From assembly GCA_003024785.1 (NCBI GenBank), contig PUQB01000535.1, positions 1 through 64,000 of the forward strand: 64,000 nt of DNA. Direction: 5' to 3'. How positions within the stretch are numbered: position 1 is the first letter of the stretch; each line of letters opens with the position of its first letter. Both the position numbers and the translations under genes were made by a program. The stretch is from Selaginella tamariscina (taxonomy: Eukaryota > Streptophyta > Lycopodiopsida > Selaginellales > Selaginellaceae). Below the pieces are notes generated by a model that searched no databases, had not been told where the DNA came from, and saw only the letters and a list, made by a program, of their open reading frames with translations. This document shows positions 44,301 to 57,763 of this stretch, piece by piece.

Positions 44301-44600
44301 AACCCTAGGGTGTTTTTAATTATAATTGACATGCCAAACTCATCAAAACTAGCCAAAAATATAACTAGGATATGAAAAATAAGGGGAAAGTTTTTTTTTT
44401 TTAAAAGGTGAGCTCTATCTTCATTTGAAGCTTTTTAAGGATACTCTGTTAGACTATCATTAAATACCTAAGTGCATTAAGCAGGTCCATTTCTTATTAC
44501 ATTTAAGGCCCGTTAACATAGTTCGATAAATAATAATAATTAACTTCCAAAGTAAGGGATGATCATGAAAAACTATGACAATCATTATCTAAACATGTCC
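41330..44600 (+). mobile_element. Decayed Ty1-copia LTR retrotransposon
   Basis: Two diverged direct repeats (about 41330-42060 and 43960-44590) share ordered motifs such as 'agacatgc-tcaac', 'gggtgttttta', 'aaggcc(c)-ttaacata' and 'ttcaaagtaaggg', consistent with old LTRs. Between them are copia integrase and connector remnants: VVERMNR (about 42966), FGCLVYA ... DEHRRKLEPK (about 43130) and SIITSRDVKFNENTL (about 43258), the last being the copia ISRDV.F(N/D)E motif. Stops and frameshifts are frequent, and no reverse transcriptase is left. The large transposon end at 41300 lies in or beside the left LTR. Confidence 0.6.
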
Positions 44601-45049
44601 TTGATCCAAGCTCATCCTTGGTATTAATCACTCTAGAAACCATATGACATCTTGCATAGACCAATGGATCATTAAAGTTTCTCCATAATGTACACTATAT
44701 GTGCTACCCAAATTTGACTGTTCTTTTGCTATTGTTAGGTGGTTTCAATGTGGACTTTCACATCTAGGACGTTCCCATCCCTCCTATGTATTAAAATACA
44801 TCTCACCATTGGTCCAAAACTTGTTTTGTCTCTTGTGTGCTTTAAAAAGTAAACTCATATATGTTGTTGTCATACTCATTGCGAGGAACATGGAGCTTGA
44901 TAGCCATCTTTCCATAGTCATAGTTTGAGAAATAATGTCACTAGTTGAGGCAGTTCTACATACATAATAGGTGTGCATATATATGGAAAGAGATAAAAAT
45001 CATATTTGACACACACACCCACACACAACAATGGAAAACATCAACACTT

Positions 45050-47110
45050 TGTGTGAGCAACACTAAGTTTTTCAAGATGACCCCAAAAGTTTGATTCAGA
45101 TACCCAATTAGGCATGAGACTTAGGTCATACCTATGTCCCTTAAAATGACTATCCTATAACCTCAAATGATAAATTGAGTAGACTTTAGGATCTTGTCCC
45201 AAAAGACTTAGACATGTTCATGCCATAACCCCACTTAGGAGACATGTTTAACACATACCAACATGAAAGAACTAAGGATCATAGCTTACCCTTTAAGAAA
45301 TCATCATGTATAACCCTTTTAGGGCCCATGATTAAACCTTAAGGTTTAAGCTGTATCCTAATCCCATGGTTAATACTTTGTGTTAACACGAGTGTGCACT
45401 TAAAGTGGACATAAGTGTTGTGCGAAATAAACCCATAAGGTTAGGTTTAGAGAACCCTAAGCATGTGACCACACAAGTGCCTCATGAAAGGGCTCTTGCT
45501 TGAGTTGTTCAACTTCTAAACATGTTCACACACCCCAAGAAAGAACACCCCTAGCCAATTGTGCTTACTAACACACCTAATTATGAAACTTGACCTCTCT
45601 TGAGTAGATGCTCTTCTATCGGTCGAAGCTTAAGCTTGAGTCATTAAGGCACAACCCATATTGTACTACATCTTCTAGTAAAAGGGTACGTCACACCCTA
45701 AGGGTTGCCCAACCCTTATTATTGGTGAATAATGTCCCCATGATCGGGAAATTTGCATTTGAGTTTCTATTCAATAACCTATTCACAAGTTTAGAAGGCG
45801 TTGATTGAGTTTATATAATGCAAGTCTAGTGATTAAGGCCTTGCTCTGGCTACCTCATCCATGCCAAGCTAAAAACAACATTTGTACCATAATTGGTCAC
45901 ACTCTCCATGTACTTACCCAATTAAGAGTGTGAATTCTTGGGTGTCAAAGTTTTAACATTGGGTTATCTTACCAGACTTGTGGACTTTCAATGAGGTTTC
46001 AAAGTTGGCATCTAATGAGTTGCACTTTGACACCATATAAAACTATGACATTGCAGTATTAGAGCCTATTTTCTTGATAAATAGAACTACTTAAGGTCAT
46101 AGAGTGTTCCAATAACTTTAACAAGTTGAACGATGCTGAACTTAGATCTAAGTTTTTAAAATATCAATAACTTTTGCTTAACACACAGAGAGTTGGGTCC
46201 TGAGAGCTATCACTTTTCAAAATGCACATGCTTAACAAGTCAGTGCGGGATTTTAGGTTTGTCTTATGCTTGTTAAAAAAACTATGCATGTGGGTGTTTA
46301 ACCTATGCATGATGTTTCCAACCTCAGAGTGAAGAATATTCTAAGCTTATTCTTTAAGTGGTGATATTTGAGTTCAATATAATGAGCAACATGAGCCTGA
46401 GGGTTGTTGTAAAACTCAGAGTGAGGAACATGAAGAAGGTGAACCAACATGTTGACCCCTAGGGTTAAGTTGGTGAAACATAATGATGCATGCCTAAACT
46501 ACATATCAACCCCTTGTTGGCAAGACATAATGATTTATCATTGAGGGGTTGGATATCTTGGGAAGCAGGCATGCTTGTGCTTGCATTTGGGTATCTACTC
46601 AATGAAGGTAATGTGTAAGTAATCACACTTGACTAGGGATGTTCTTCATGGAGGTGTGTGAACATGTCCAATTGAACAATCTACATTCATTAACATGAGC
46701 CCTTTCATGAGGCACTCATGTGGTCACATACTTAGAATTCTTCAAATTTAGCCTTAGGCATTTGCTTAGCACAACACTTATGTCTGTCTCAAGTGTTGAC
46801 ATTAAGTATTACAACTAGGACTAGGCTATAACTTGATTTCAAAAACCCTTAGGGCTTAGTCATGGGGTAAAGTCCCCTTTGTCACCTTAAAGGTTTGTAC
46901 TCCTAAACGAGGGTGATTCCTAAAGAGGTAAGTGACAATGCCTTGGTTTTCTTATGGTGGTATGTGTGAAACACATCTCTCAAGTGGGGTTATGACATGA
47001 GCCTATTTAAGTCTTTTGGGGTGAAATCCTAAAGTCTACTTAGGTTATTCTATAGGGTTTGAGAGATAATCGCTCTAGGGAACTGCATTGCTCACACAAA
47101 GTGATAACAC
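45050..47110. repeat. Large imperfect inverted repeat (arms about 550 bp)
   Basis: The arm 45050-45625 is the approximate reverse complement of 46560-47110. Matched landmarks in order: 'ctttgtgtgagcaa', 'agactttagg ... ccccaaaagactta', 'catgtcataaccccactt', 'gacataagtgttgtgc', 'gtgcctcatgaaagg', 'acatgttcacacacc'. The spacer is about 930 bp with no recognised gene. It may be two solo LTRs of one family in opposite orientation or a foldback element. Confidence 0.65.
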
Positions 47111-47235
47111 CAAATAATCATTTGACAAACCCTTCATGTTAAAACATTGACAATGGTAGTGGAGCCTATTCTCTACGGCCAATCGGATTGCCAAAGCTAT
47201 AGTGTGTTTAGTAAGTTAGATCTAAATATTTAAAG

Positions 47236-47241
47236 TACTTA
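47236..47241 (+). repeat. Target-site duplication TACTTA, left
   Basis: TACTTA directly precedes the TGCA terminus and is repeated exactly at 56512-56517. Confidence 0.75.
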
Positions 47242-47749
47242 TGCAAGTTATAACTAAAATAGGCATGGCATTTTCTAATAATTAGCAATTTTAGCTATTT
47301 TTAGCATTTTCTAATATTAAAGGAATATTCTTTAAAATATATATTTGAAAATAAAATATTCTTTAGAATATTCTATTTTGTATTCAACCCTTTAATAAAT
47401 TATAGCATTCATTGAACAAAAATTAATAACATTATAAAATAAAAAGTATTAAATTATATAATATATTGCCTAATATAACAATTAAGGAAAAGCATAAGAG
47501 GTACATTATATAAATATTGATGTTGTTATTAAAATATTAATATTTAAATATAACATTATTAATTAAAATTTGTAGTAGTAATAATATATATATAATATAC
47601 AAAATCCTATAATAATATAGTCAATCGTTTTTAAATTTATATAGTTAAGTAAACAATTTGGTACTATTATTAAAGAGTTTATAATAATTATGAATATTAA
47701 ATATATGATATTTTATAATTTTATAATTGCTTTAAGCTTCAGAAAACAT

Positions 47750-50000
47750 ACATTCTCTTTCAGTTTTGTTAATCATAGCTTTATTAACGCTTCTGACATC
47801 CACCCATATCGAATGGATTTAACATTTATAAAATATGCTGGGTCTTTTTGATTGGGAGACCATATGTTCTTTAGGCATCCATTATATCTTTCACTCTCCT
47901 TCTCGTGTCGCCTTTTTTGTGGTTTGAACCATGCAACCTTAACAATATTATTTTTTGTGATTACTTCAGGTGTGTTGATAATTGACCCATCCAAATACGC
48001 TGATTATATGACACATCTGGAGTAATGAGAACCATCATTAGTTTTTGAAGATCCTGGCAGCAATCAAAGTATGCTTTAGGTTTTTGGTTTCTTTGTCCAA
48101 CAAAGTGTGGGGTTTGCACTTCCACATCACTACTGGCTTCTATGTCATCTGTGCTCAGTGATGTCATTTTAATCTCCTCTCGCCACCTTGTTTTAGGCCA
48201 AAAAGGGTGTTGCAATTCTATACTTGTGACAATAGGCCCTTCCAACTCTCGAACAACAGTCTCCCAATAGTCCACTACATGCTTAATAGTTCTGAGTAAC
48301 CAATTGCCTTATCAGAATTCTTTACATCGATTTTTGAACCCATGCCACATATTTTTTGATGTCATCAATAATAACCTCTTGTTCCTTGAGCTGGACACTT
48401 AATGGAATACGGGTTTGGTTGTCCTTCTGGGAGAAGTGGCTTTCCATTCTCTCCACTTTTGAAGAGCATTAAGCCCTCTTTCGGTAACCACTCATGCTCT
48501 GATGGCCATAATTTGTACTGCATAATAGATATACCATCTCGTATGGAGAAAAAGAATTGTAGCGGCACAAGGTGACCAACTAAAGAATCACTCCCTCTTT
48601 TATATACTCCTTGAGAATTTTTTTGAAGTCTGGCACCTCAGTCACAAGCAAAGCACAACTTCTCTTGGAGATGCAATTTTCAAAAAGATTCATCATATGC
48701 GGTAGGTAAGTGCACTTGTCCTTTTTGTAGAGTTGGAGACCTTGCTGAAGAACACATCAATATTATCTTCATGAGTGTGACCAACCATAAGAACACTAAG
48801 CGTGATTGTCTCAAACACACCTTTGGTAACAAGCATTGACAAGTATGCTAGCACATATCTAAAAATAAAAGTAAGTATGAGCTTGAGAAACCATGTCTCA
48901 CAACCATGTCCATGTGTTAGCACACATGTCAATGAAATCGGAAGTTTCATGACATTTTCAAGCACTTTGGTGTTGCAATAAGCTTTGGAATGCTGGTCTT
49001 TGAATGATCCATCTTATCATGGATCAAGCACATGTACTCTGATGGACATGACACAGAAAGCATGCGGTGTGCATAAGTAATGAGACTGGCAAGTTTGTTG
49101 TGCAATCATGTGGGCCTCCATCTTCTTTTGAATGGCAGTGATCTCCACCAAGGTTTTTGCACAAGCCTCTGCAGCCTTCAATGATGTACAAGTGTCACAC
49201 TTGGAAAAGCTAGAGTGTTTTGCAATCTCTACATCCTTAAAATGAGTATTCCATATGTTGTTGAAGGTACCAATGCAGATTGCTTGCAGCCCCATCAAAC
49301 TAAGGCACTTGTTCACATGTTCACACAGCTTCAATTGAGTGTATATTGAAGGTAAAACCTTGAGATTTTCCCTGACCCTGCATTGGTGGTTCAGCATTTG
49401 TGAGGCATCCTGTTTGCATTTGCTTCCACAAAAGCCTTGAGTATCTCTATGATTGCCATAATGTGAGAGCGGGTTTTGAACAAGCGAGTGTTCCCATGTA
49501 CTGAGGTTTGCGCTCCATGTAGCCACTCATCCCTCCGACAATAAAACGTGGTCTTTGGGATCCCGTATATATTGTACCAAGCTTTGAAGCAGATGGCCAC
49601 CTTATTAAATACCATGGATGTACTCTAATAACCTGTGTCCGAGGCCATTCCATCAATACAACCAGTTAGTGCAGCATATCCAAACTCATGCCTTTGCTTT
49701 TGGGTGAGCTTACGAAAGACATGTCTACATTGGGTAATTTCATTCTGGTATGCCATCTGACAACACTTCTTCTTGCAGCAGTCATTATGAAAATGCTCAT
49801 AACATTTTCGGAAGATGTAGGATCCATCTTCACCCTCTTGTTGAAACTTGCAGGGGAAGATTTGCAACCCATGAATCGCCTTTTCTTACAATAGGACCAA
49901 TGCAAGGAACCTCTTCAAATATGAGTTGTTCTTCCGGGCTGTTATTATTGAAATCCAACCCAGAATATGTTGAACCATCTTGCCGTCTTAATTCAGAAGC
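47750..50000 (-). pseudogene. DUF7869-like putative transposase, copy 3
   Basis: Retains the C-terminal part (FVGQRNQKPKAYFDCCQDLQ, about 48100), VGHTHED-type segment (about 48790) and the FSKCDTCTSLKAAEACAK region (about 49200). A deletion at about 48895 removes the segment that holds the DNCAGENKN box in copy 1. The 5' end is lost: at about 50000 the coding sequence (ELRRQDGSTYSGLD) joins the palindrome array directly. Several frameshifts are present. It cannot be functional. Confidence 0.65.
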
Positions 50001-50830
50001 TACCCCTTCGGAGAGAGTCAACGAGATAATCCTGCCGTTGACTTTACCTCATTGGAGAGACTCAACGGGGTTAATCCCGCCGTTGATTCCCTCCCGCGAG
50101 GAAGAATCGGCGGAATTAATCCCGCCCCCGGATCTTCCTCGTCTGAGAGGCGGCGGGATTAATCTCGCCGCGGACTCCCTCCCGCGAGGAAGAATCGGCG
50201 GGATTAATCCCGCCCCGGATCTTCCTCGTCGGAGAGTGGTGGGATTAATCCCGCCGCGGACTCCCTCCAACGAGGAGTACCGACGGGATTAATCCCGCCG
50301 CCGGATCTTCCTCTCGGAGAGGTGGTGGGATTAATCCTGCCGCGGACTCCCTCCAACGAGGAAGTACCAACGGATTAATCCCGCCGCTGAATCTTCCTCG
50401 TCGGAGAGAGGCAGCGAGATTAATCCCGCCACAAATCCCTCCGACGAGGAAGAGGGGTGGATTAATCATGCCCACAACTCTGACAACAGGGAATAGGTGG
50501 CATGATTAATCCCGCCCACAACTCTCTCCGAATGTATGATTCAAAGAGATCTCGAATATATCCTGCTCACAAATATTTAAAATAGGGAAGTGGTGACGAA
50601 ATTAATCCCGCCACCCTTCTCTGCCTCCTAAAATGGTTGGCGAGATTAATCCCAAATAACTCTTTCTAATAAATTCAAGTAATTCTTTATCAATTGAGAG
50701 AGTTATTGGTGGGATTAACCTGCCGCTCTTTTTAAGAGGCGGAGAAGCATTGCCCAAACTAATTTTGCCATAGCTATCAAAGAGATGGTGGCGTGATTTA
50801 ATCCGCCACCGCTTCGAAGAGGCGAAAACA
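50001..50830. repeat. Palindrome array 3a (decayed)
   Basis: About 16 units, mostly imperfect (for example GGTGGGATTAATCCCGCC, AACGGGGTTAATCCCGCC), at roughly 40-46-bp spacing. Confidence 0.9.
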
Positions 50831-51075
50831 GGCTAACCGAGAATATTAAGTTAGAAGTATATTTAAACGGGATAAATCTCTAATAGAATATATTGTAATC
50901 CTAATGCATTCCTAAACCCCTAAATTTTAAATTTAAGAGAGAATGTAAGAGAGGGAATCTTTATAACTATATCTAAATTTTTTTAATACTTACTTGTAAA
51001 CAGCATTGAAGGCGCCATGCTTTCCTATAAACAATAGCGCACCCAATTTAATGTCGCTCCTGAGCTGATCACTAT

Positions 51076-51955
51076 GGTTAGACCCTCGGCGGCGGGATTA
51101 ATCCGCTATATGGTTAGACCCTCGGCGGCGGGATTAATCCCGTCGCCTACGCATGCCCTACGCAGAATCCGGCGGATTTATCCTGTCTGAAGGGTCTAGG
51201 AGGCAAGATTAATCCCGCTGGATTTCGCGTAATGCATGGGTGTCCGGCGGGATTCATCCTGCCGCCCATGGCCTGCGTGCTGGGCCTAGACGGCGAGATT
51301 AATCCCGCTGCGTACGCATGCCCTACGCAGAATCCGACGGGATTAATCCCGCCGCCTAGGCCCTTCAGACAAGCCATTGGCGGCGGGATAAATCCACCGG
51401 ATTCCACGCAGGGCATGCGTACGCAGTGGGATTAATCTCGTCGTCTAGGCCTAACACGCAGGCCATGGGCGGTAGGATGAATCCCGTCGCACGCCCATGC
51501 CATGTGCAAAATCCGGCAGGATTAATCCCGCCGCACATGGCCTACGGGAAGGGCCTGGGTGGCGAGATTAATCTCGTCAAGCCTTCAATGCCTGGTGGAG
51601 GGATGAATCCTGTCACCCTTCGTTTTTTCCTCCATTGGTGAGTCAGACCAATCCCAAACATTTCTGTCTGAGCCGTAAAAGGTTTACAACATACCAATGG
51701 AGGGGCTGAGAAGGGTGGCCAGATTCATTTCACCATCCCTTACATGGTGGGCGAGATTAATCCAGCCGCCTTTCTGGAGCCCCTGAAGGGGTGTGCCAAA
51801 TAAATCCTGCCCAGTTCTCTCTGAGACCAAGAAGGGTGGCGGGATTAATCCCGCACACCCGTTCAGGGCCTTTAGAAAGTAGCGAGATTAATCCCGCCCA
51901 CTCTTTCAGGAGGCATTGAAAGGGTGGCGAGATTAATCCCGCCGCACCTTCCATG
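51076..51955. repeat. Palindrome array 3b
   Basis: About 17 units with alternating spacer orientation (CATGCCCTACGCAGAATCC and its complement), upstream of the rightward gene. Many units show CG-to-CA/TG changes. Confidence 0.9.
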
Positions 51956-52057
51956 TGAATATATATGTGTATTAGTATATATAAGTTGCATATCTCATTT
52001 TATTTACTTTTATCATCTTATCATAATATTTTGAGTAAAAGCTAGGAAACTATGTAA

Positions 52058-52143
52058 AACTGTCTAGAGCTCACATTTGTGGTGGTTCTAAAACGAAATG
52101 TTATCTTTCTTTGCACTAGCACAAATGTGAGCTTTGAACAGTT
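52058..52143. promoter_or_regulatory. Conserved hairpin, copy 3
   Basis: Same stem-loop as 31557-31643, with two stem changes. Confidence 0.65.
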
Positions 52144-52285
52144 AATCCCGTCCACTTCTCTCTGTGTATTATTTTTGTATATTCGGGTTTATACAAGTGT
52201 GTGTGCGTTTTTATATGATTTGTATTCATAATGTATTATTTTGCAGAAAAACGATTTAATTAAACAAAGAGATCGAGTCATTAGT

Positions 52286-54799
52286 ATGGAGTCGTCGTCA
52301 AATTCTGGGTAAGAATTAAAATAAAATCTGTTATACTTGGATATGTGCTTGAAGAACTAATCATTTTTGTATTCAGATGTGGAATTGAGGTGGCATTGAA
52401 GACGAGAGTAGGAGAAGAGATGGGCAGGGGGATTCTGGAATCAACTTGGCCATATTTCAAACTAAACTTGAAGCGCATTGGAACAACCATGGTTGCTGTC
52501 AAATTAACCTTTGTCACATTGCATGGACAAGCAAAACAATGGAAAGTGGGTGTGCTATCAAGCATCCGAAAGCATATGCCTTATTCCATCCAATGTCACG
52601 TTCTCGGATCCAGAGGTCGCTAGTTACAACATTAATTTTGGGTGGTCTTGTCGACTTGTGGATAATGACGTTCACGTGTTCATTAATGATGTTGACTGTG
52701 GAGTTCTTCTTCAACTCAACAAAAGCCCATCTATGGAGGGGATTTAACTAGATGTCTACTTCGAAGATCTTCAGACTCATCGAGTAGGTGTATTCTCAAT
52801 AGAGATTGCTTCACAATATAAACATCCACATGTGGAGCAATCGTCCCTCTTCACATTGAAGAAGAACACAGCGACATCATAAGGGAGATTGAGAGTGTGT
52901 CTCGGTCTCAGGTTCTTTACAGATCACGTTCAATTTGCTTAGAAAATTTTGGGAGCTGGAAGAGTGTGCCGAGAACATTAAAATAGCATCAATCGGGGAT
53001 CACACATGTTAATTCGGATCGTAGAAGAAAATCATCAGTCGTTTTGTCAGTTGCACCTGTGGCATCCCATGCTGCAATAAGCCACAAGGAAATGATGTTG
53101 GATGATAGGATTTATGAGTGTAGGGTTAAGTATTGCAGCGTGAACCCAAACTTTAATTACAGGCCACTCAACCAGGAACGTGTAGTTGAGCTCATGGAGA
53201 AGATGAAGGACAACAATTCTTATACCGTTCCACATAATGATGTTTTGTGTCTATACTACGAGAGAAACAAAGGCGCTGACAAAGTATGGATCTCAACACC
53301 AGAACAAATGAGGAAGATTCAGACGGAAAATAGAAAATCAATCAAGTACTACATCATTAGTGGCTAGCACACAATAACGTCAGCCCAATGACTTCTCGAT
53401 GAACACAACAAAGGAACGATGGCAACAAAACTTTCTGAGCATACTCATGAGAAGCTGACGAAAAGATCAACGTTTTTAGCGAAGGCAAATCTATAATTGA
53501 GCAGTACCATAAGTTATCAGCGAATGGGATGCTGCAAACCAACCACTACAACACAAAATATGGCAGAAGTTCAAACACACGCGAGCCGTGTGGGAATCTC
53601 TTCAGTGACCACAAAGAGCTATTGTAAGGAATACATAATGTGCGATGTACATGGTAAGTAAATTGTTTGGGCGGGATTTATCTTGCCGGTATATTAATCT
53701 ATCTTTTTTTTTTCCAGAGAGTTGAAGAAATTATAGCAGTTGATTTTGCCCAGGTGGGCGGAAAGAAAACATCCTTTTTGATGATGTTGATTTCTTGTCT
53801 CGAGGATAAGATCTTTACCAAATGGTTAGGGATTATGGAATCCTTTGCAAAAGGAACACTGAAGAAGAAACAGACAAGTGAAGAGGAGCCCTTAGAGAAG
53901 TTTGCAAAGAAACCCAGTAAGACGTCGAAGGCTAAGTCTGTTCAATCTACAAAGGATGTAGATAACGATGTCAAGCTCACATGGTTGAAGCCTTTAAATG
54001 GAACAACGATGGAGGAGATGGAAGTCTTGGTTGATTTGATGGCAAACTACAAATTAACAACAGCAACCCCACATCTCCTTTTCATCTCAAGGCAATGGAG
54101 TTGAAGATGGTCAGGCACTTCAAGGAGTGGTTGGGAATACACTGCCACAAATTGGGTTGGACCTCGGCTTCAACATACGAAGAGGTCAGGAAATATTTGC
54201 ATATGACAAACGATGATATGCTTGTCGAATGGGTGAATCAATAGGAAGATTTGAGCAAGAATCTATTGCACAACCCTGAACCGATACACCGATAGCTGAG
54301 AGTGACGTATTCGGCAATGTACGTTATCCAAACATTACAAGTCAAGCAGCACGGAGCATCATCAACTTGATCAGGGGTCCTCACAGTGATGCATGGGTTT
54401 TTGACTACTGCACTAGGGGGTCCATCTTGAAGGAGTGTTACCTTCGGGATATATGTGTGTTTGCCATTGAAACGGATAAGACCATGGTTGAGGACCTGAA
54501 CAAGTGGATAGAGAGGTTCTCAACTGACTACCCCAACAAACCCATACAAGAGTATTTGAGAAAGTTCCCTCTCGATAAGTGTGATAGTTTTGAAGACGAA
54601 TCTGGTTCAATGTCGGAGTCTGAGGATGAACTTTAGACCAGAAGTTATCTCGAGGAGTACAGAACATTCACATACTCCATTACCCATGGAAATATCAATA
54701 GAAGATACGAAAGGTCTTGAACCATCTCACAAGCGGCCTAGACCTTCTTCACCTCACTCAGAAGGTAATAGCGAAGAAGAATTGTTAATGAGTTCTTAG
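52286..54799 (+). pseudogene. ParB-like and DNA-methylase-like protein gene, copy 3 (internal deletion)
   Basis: First exon ATG at 52286, second exon from 52377. The open N-terminal part reads GRGILESTWPYFKLN, and RVKYCSVNPNFNYRPLNQER lies at 53122-53180 with YYIISG at about 53350. A decayed palindrome lies in the following intron (53668-53700). At about 54280 some 540 bp are missing relative to copy 1, removing the segment with the DPPY-like box and strands after it; the SAM-motif-like AWVFDYCTRGSIL remains (about 54390). Numerous stops (for example in place of the residue after ISG) show it is dead. Confidence 0.6.
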
Positions 54800-54847
54800 A
54801 GTGACAAATAATTGTAAATTTTGTATATTTCGTTTATATTTGTATAG

Positions 54848-56224
54848 AAAATAAATTCTCAAGGATTAATGAAGCTTTTAGTTTAAACATGGGTCACACA
54901 TTAACAAGGTAAATAATATACCTTGATAATTATAAGGTTAGCTAACTATCATTTTGCAAATGTAATGAAACAGTTGAGAACATGGATTTTCAGCATTGCC
55001 ATGAGGTAAGAGAGGGGTTTGGCAAAAATTTCTTGTGCCACATGTCAGAATGACAGAGTTCATGCAGGAAATAGATAATAATGCAGCTCAAAACATCCTT
55101 ACCATGGGGACCACTTCAGTTTTTTCATCACCATTTCTATTGGCTTCAGTTCCGAAATTAATTTCTTCAATGCCTGCAATATCTGAATCTTGTAAGGATG
55201 ATGTACAATTAAATGATAAAGGGATAGGCAACGAGATAGTGTCAACAGATAAATGTGAAAGGGAGCAAACAAGTGAGTTGCAAAGTATTCAAGAGGCAAC
55301 ACTATCCCATGTAACTCATGGCCATATTGTGTTGTTGGATGTCAATGGTGTTCTTCTTCATCGACAAAGGCTTGAGGATAGGAAAAAAGAAATCAAACAA
55401 GGAAATTTCATTCCTTGTCATGGTAAATTTTGATATGATATTATTTTTTGTCTAGGGTTGGATAGTCTCTTTCAAAAGCTTAGGAGATGGATGTGCTTGT
55501 GGGGATTTGGTCATGCATGCAGATTCACAACTTGACACCGCTGTTGAATTTACTTAAGAAAAATTGTAATGTTGCAGAAGAGATGATTCATAAAGATTGG
55601 ATTTTTGATCAACGAGTATGTTATAAACCTCTCGAATTTTACAATATAAAAAAAGAAAGTAAGCCATACTTCTTCAAGAATGAAAGATTTATTGGGACTC
55701 ATGGGGAGATCATTCGCTTAAGAATAATGAAGAACGCACATATGTTAGTGGTAGACGACTCTCCTCAGAAGGCTATGCTCAACCAAAACACTGCTTGTAT
55801 TTATCCAATCACTTTAGACTCATATTCTGATACCGATATCATGGATGAGTTAGTGAACTACTTGGATACGTGCCTTAAAAAGAAGAATCTCGAAAACTTT
55901 TGTGAGCAGTATCCACCGTATCAAACATTTTCTAAAGCTTTTCTTTCTCGTGATTTTGAATTTTATAAAATGAAGGATAGCAACCGGGCGCTTTATAATA
56001 TTATTCTTAAGGAACGTCAATTTTTAAATGAGCCTTTATGCAAACCTTCTCTTATCACAGCTTATGTATTAACAAAGATGGCAACTCCCAATTGCATTCG
56101 TGAGAGTGTTAGGTGGTGGCAACAACATCAAGATATTAATCAAAATGATTCGATTAATTTAGAGAGTGATGATTTAGACAAAATGAGAAGATTTCTTTAT
56201 ATGATAGGAAGAAAGTATTTATAA
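54848..56224 (+). pseudogene. HAD phosphatase (NLI-interacting-factor/FCP1-like), copy 3
   Basis: Exon from 54848, the open segment 55035-55433 with IVLLDVNGVLLHRQ, then a stop and frame change near 55433-55487, and the segment 55487-56224 with VGIWSCMQIHNL and VVDDSPQKAMLNQ. Sequence after the HAD core (FCEQYPPYQTFSKAFLSRDF) is conserved with copy 2. It has the same family features as the other copies. Confidence 0.6.
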
Positions 56225-56511
56225 AAAAATTAACATGTTGATAAGAAAATGATTTCATTTGTAATTATGTTTGATAGTATTTTTAATTATTGTAAATTAT
56301 TTTTAGAACGAAGAATAATATGAATATTTTAAGATATTTTAGGAATATTCCTTACTAAGTAAGGTTATTGAAGGATTAATTTATTAATTAATTAATATTT
56401 AAGGCTTAATTATATATTAATTAAATAATTAATTAATAATTAAAACTTAATTAGTAATTTATTTTATATTCCCATTTTCACATATCATGCCCACTTTAGT
56501 TACAACGTGCA

Positions 56512-56517
56512 TACTTA
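56512..56517 (+). repeat. Target-site duplication TACTTA, right
   Basis: Exact repeat of 47236-47241, directly after the right TGCA terminus of copy 3. Confidence 0.75.
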
Positions 56518-57193
56518 CCACTTTTAGTTAACATATTTGAATTTTGCGTACAGAATTTGATTTTAAAATATATAACTCTTTAAAGAATACTTGCTTGGTA
56601 AGTGGGTGTGGGTTATGAACTCTAGTGTTAAAGTTAACACTCAAAAGGCAACTTCTTATTATGTGCCAAGTTGGTACTTTATTTTACATTTGCCAGGTTA
56701 TTTTATGTTTACTTATGTTATTTACATTATGTTTTACATGTTAATTTATCATATACTTTCACAAGACATAGCGAGTTAGTTTGTTATGGCTTACAAATTA
56801 AGTCTTGTGAAATGGATTATGTGATGTGCTAAGTCTACACATCACTAAAAGACATTTTTTTTTTGTTTAAAATGCATGAAATTAGAATAATACATGATTC
56901 AGAAATGTGACATTATCCGTTGAATTTTGGCTAGGTTAATAACTTATAACAATAGAGGTATATAATAGTACATTCTTATCAATGCAATTTTGAGGTAGAT
57001 GACACGATCTACCAAAAATAGAAATGAGAATGCAATTTATTGACTATAAGAAAACTTGCATGGTGAAGGCGTTCTATGCACACATATGCGTTTCATTACT
57101 AACTATTTAAGCTTGAAACTTATAATATTGTTTGCATTATGGGAGTTGATTGATTTAGTCTTAATCAAGGGTGATTCTTTGATTACCAAGAGA
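56518..57193. other. Spacer between transposon copies
   Basis: AT-rich; I see no gene or repeat that I can name. This is host or older repeat sequence separating copy 3 from the truncated copy at 57194. Confidence 0.5.
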
Positions 57194-57763
57194 TGCATGT
57201 TGTAACTAAAATGAGCATGGTTATAGTCCCATTTCCTAATAATTAGCAATTTTAGCTATTTAATTAGCATTTTCTAATATTAAAGGAATATTCTTTAGCA
57301 TTCATTGAACAAAAATTAATAGCATTATAAAAGTAGAAGGTATTAAATTATATAATATATTGCCTAATATAACAATTAAGGAAGAGCATAAAGGTACATT
57401 ATATAAATATTAATGTTGTTATTAAAATATTAATATTTAAATATAACATTATTAATTAAAAATTTGTAATAGTAATAATATATATATAAAATCCTATAAT
57501 AATATAGTCAATCTTCCATATCATTTTTTAAATTTATATAGTTAGTAAACAATTTGGTACTATTATTAAAGAGTTTATAATAATTATGAATATTAAATAT
57601 ATTATATTTTATAATTTGGTAATTGCTTTAAACTTCAGAAAACATACATTCCCTTGTAGTTTTGTTAATCGTGACTTTAATAACGCTTCTTTACATCCAC
57701 TCATATCGAATGGATTTAACATTTATAAAACATGCTGAGTCTTTTTGATTAGGAGACCATGTA
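57194..57763. mobile_element. Large TIR transposon, left-end fragment interrupted by copy 4
   Basis: Begins with TGCATGTTGTAACTAAAATG and follows the left end for about 570 bp into the 3' part of the transposase gene (to 'gagaccatgta'), where the complete left terminus of copy 4 starts at 57764. This is one element inserted into another; the rest of the older copy should lie beyond the window. Confidence 0.8.

Larger units (their letters stand above)
47242..56511. mobile_element. Large TIR transposon, copy 3 (both ends present, 9.27 kb)
   Basis: The left terminus 47242-47267 and right terminus 56486-56511 pair at 22 of 26 positions and are flanked by the 6-bp duplication TACTTA. The layout matches copy 1: leftward DUF7869 gene, palindrome arrays, hairpin, rightward gene with ParB/methylase-like and HAD parts. 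This is the oldest-looking copy: the palindromes have many CG-to-TG/CA changes, the transposase has lost two segments, and the rightward gene about 0.5 kb. Confidence 0.85.

Noticed and set aside
44701-44928. 75-aa open frame in the copia remnant region
   Set aside because: No family resemblance and no support outside one frame in AT-rich decayed sequence.
52058-52143. Compensatory base changes in the hairpin stem
   Set aside because: The two changes in copy 3 fall on neighbouring, not paired, positions, so they do not show covariation.
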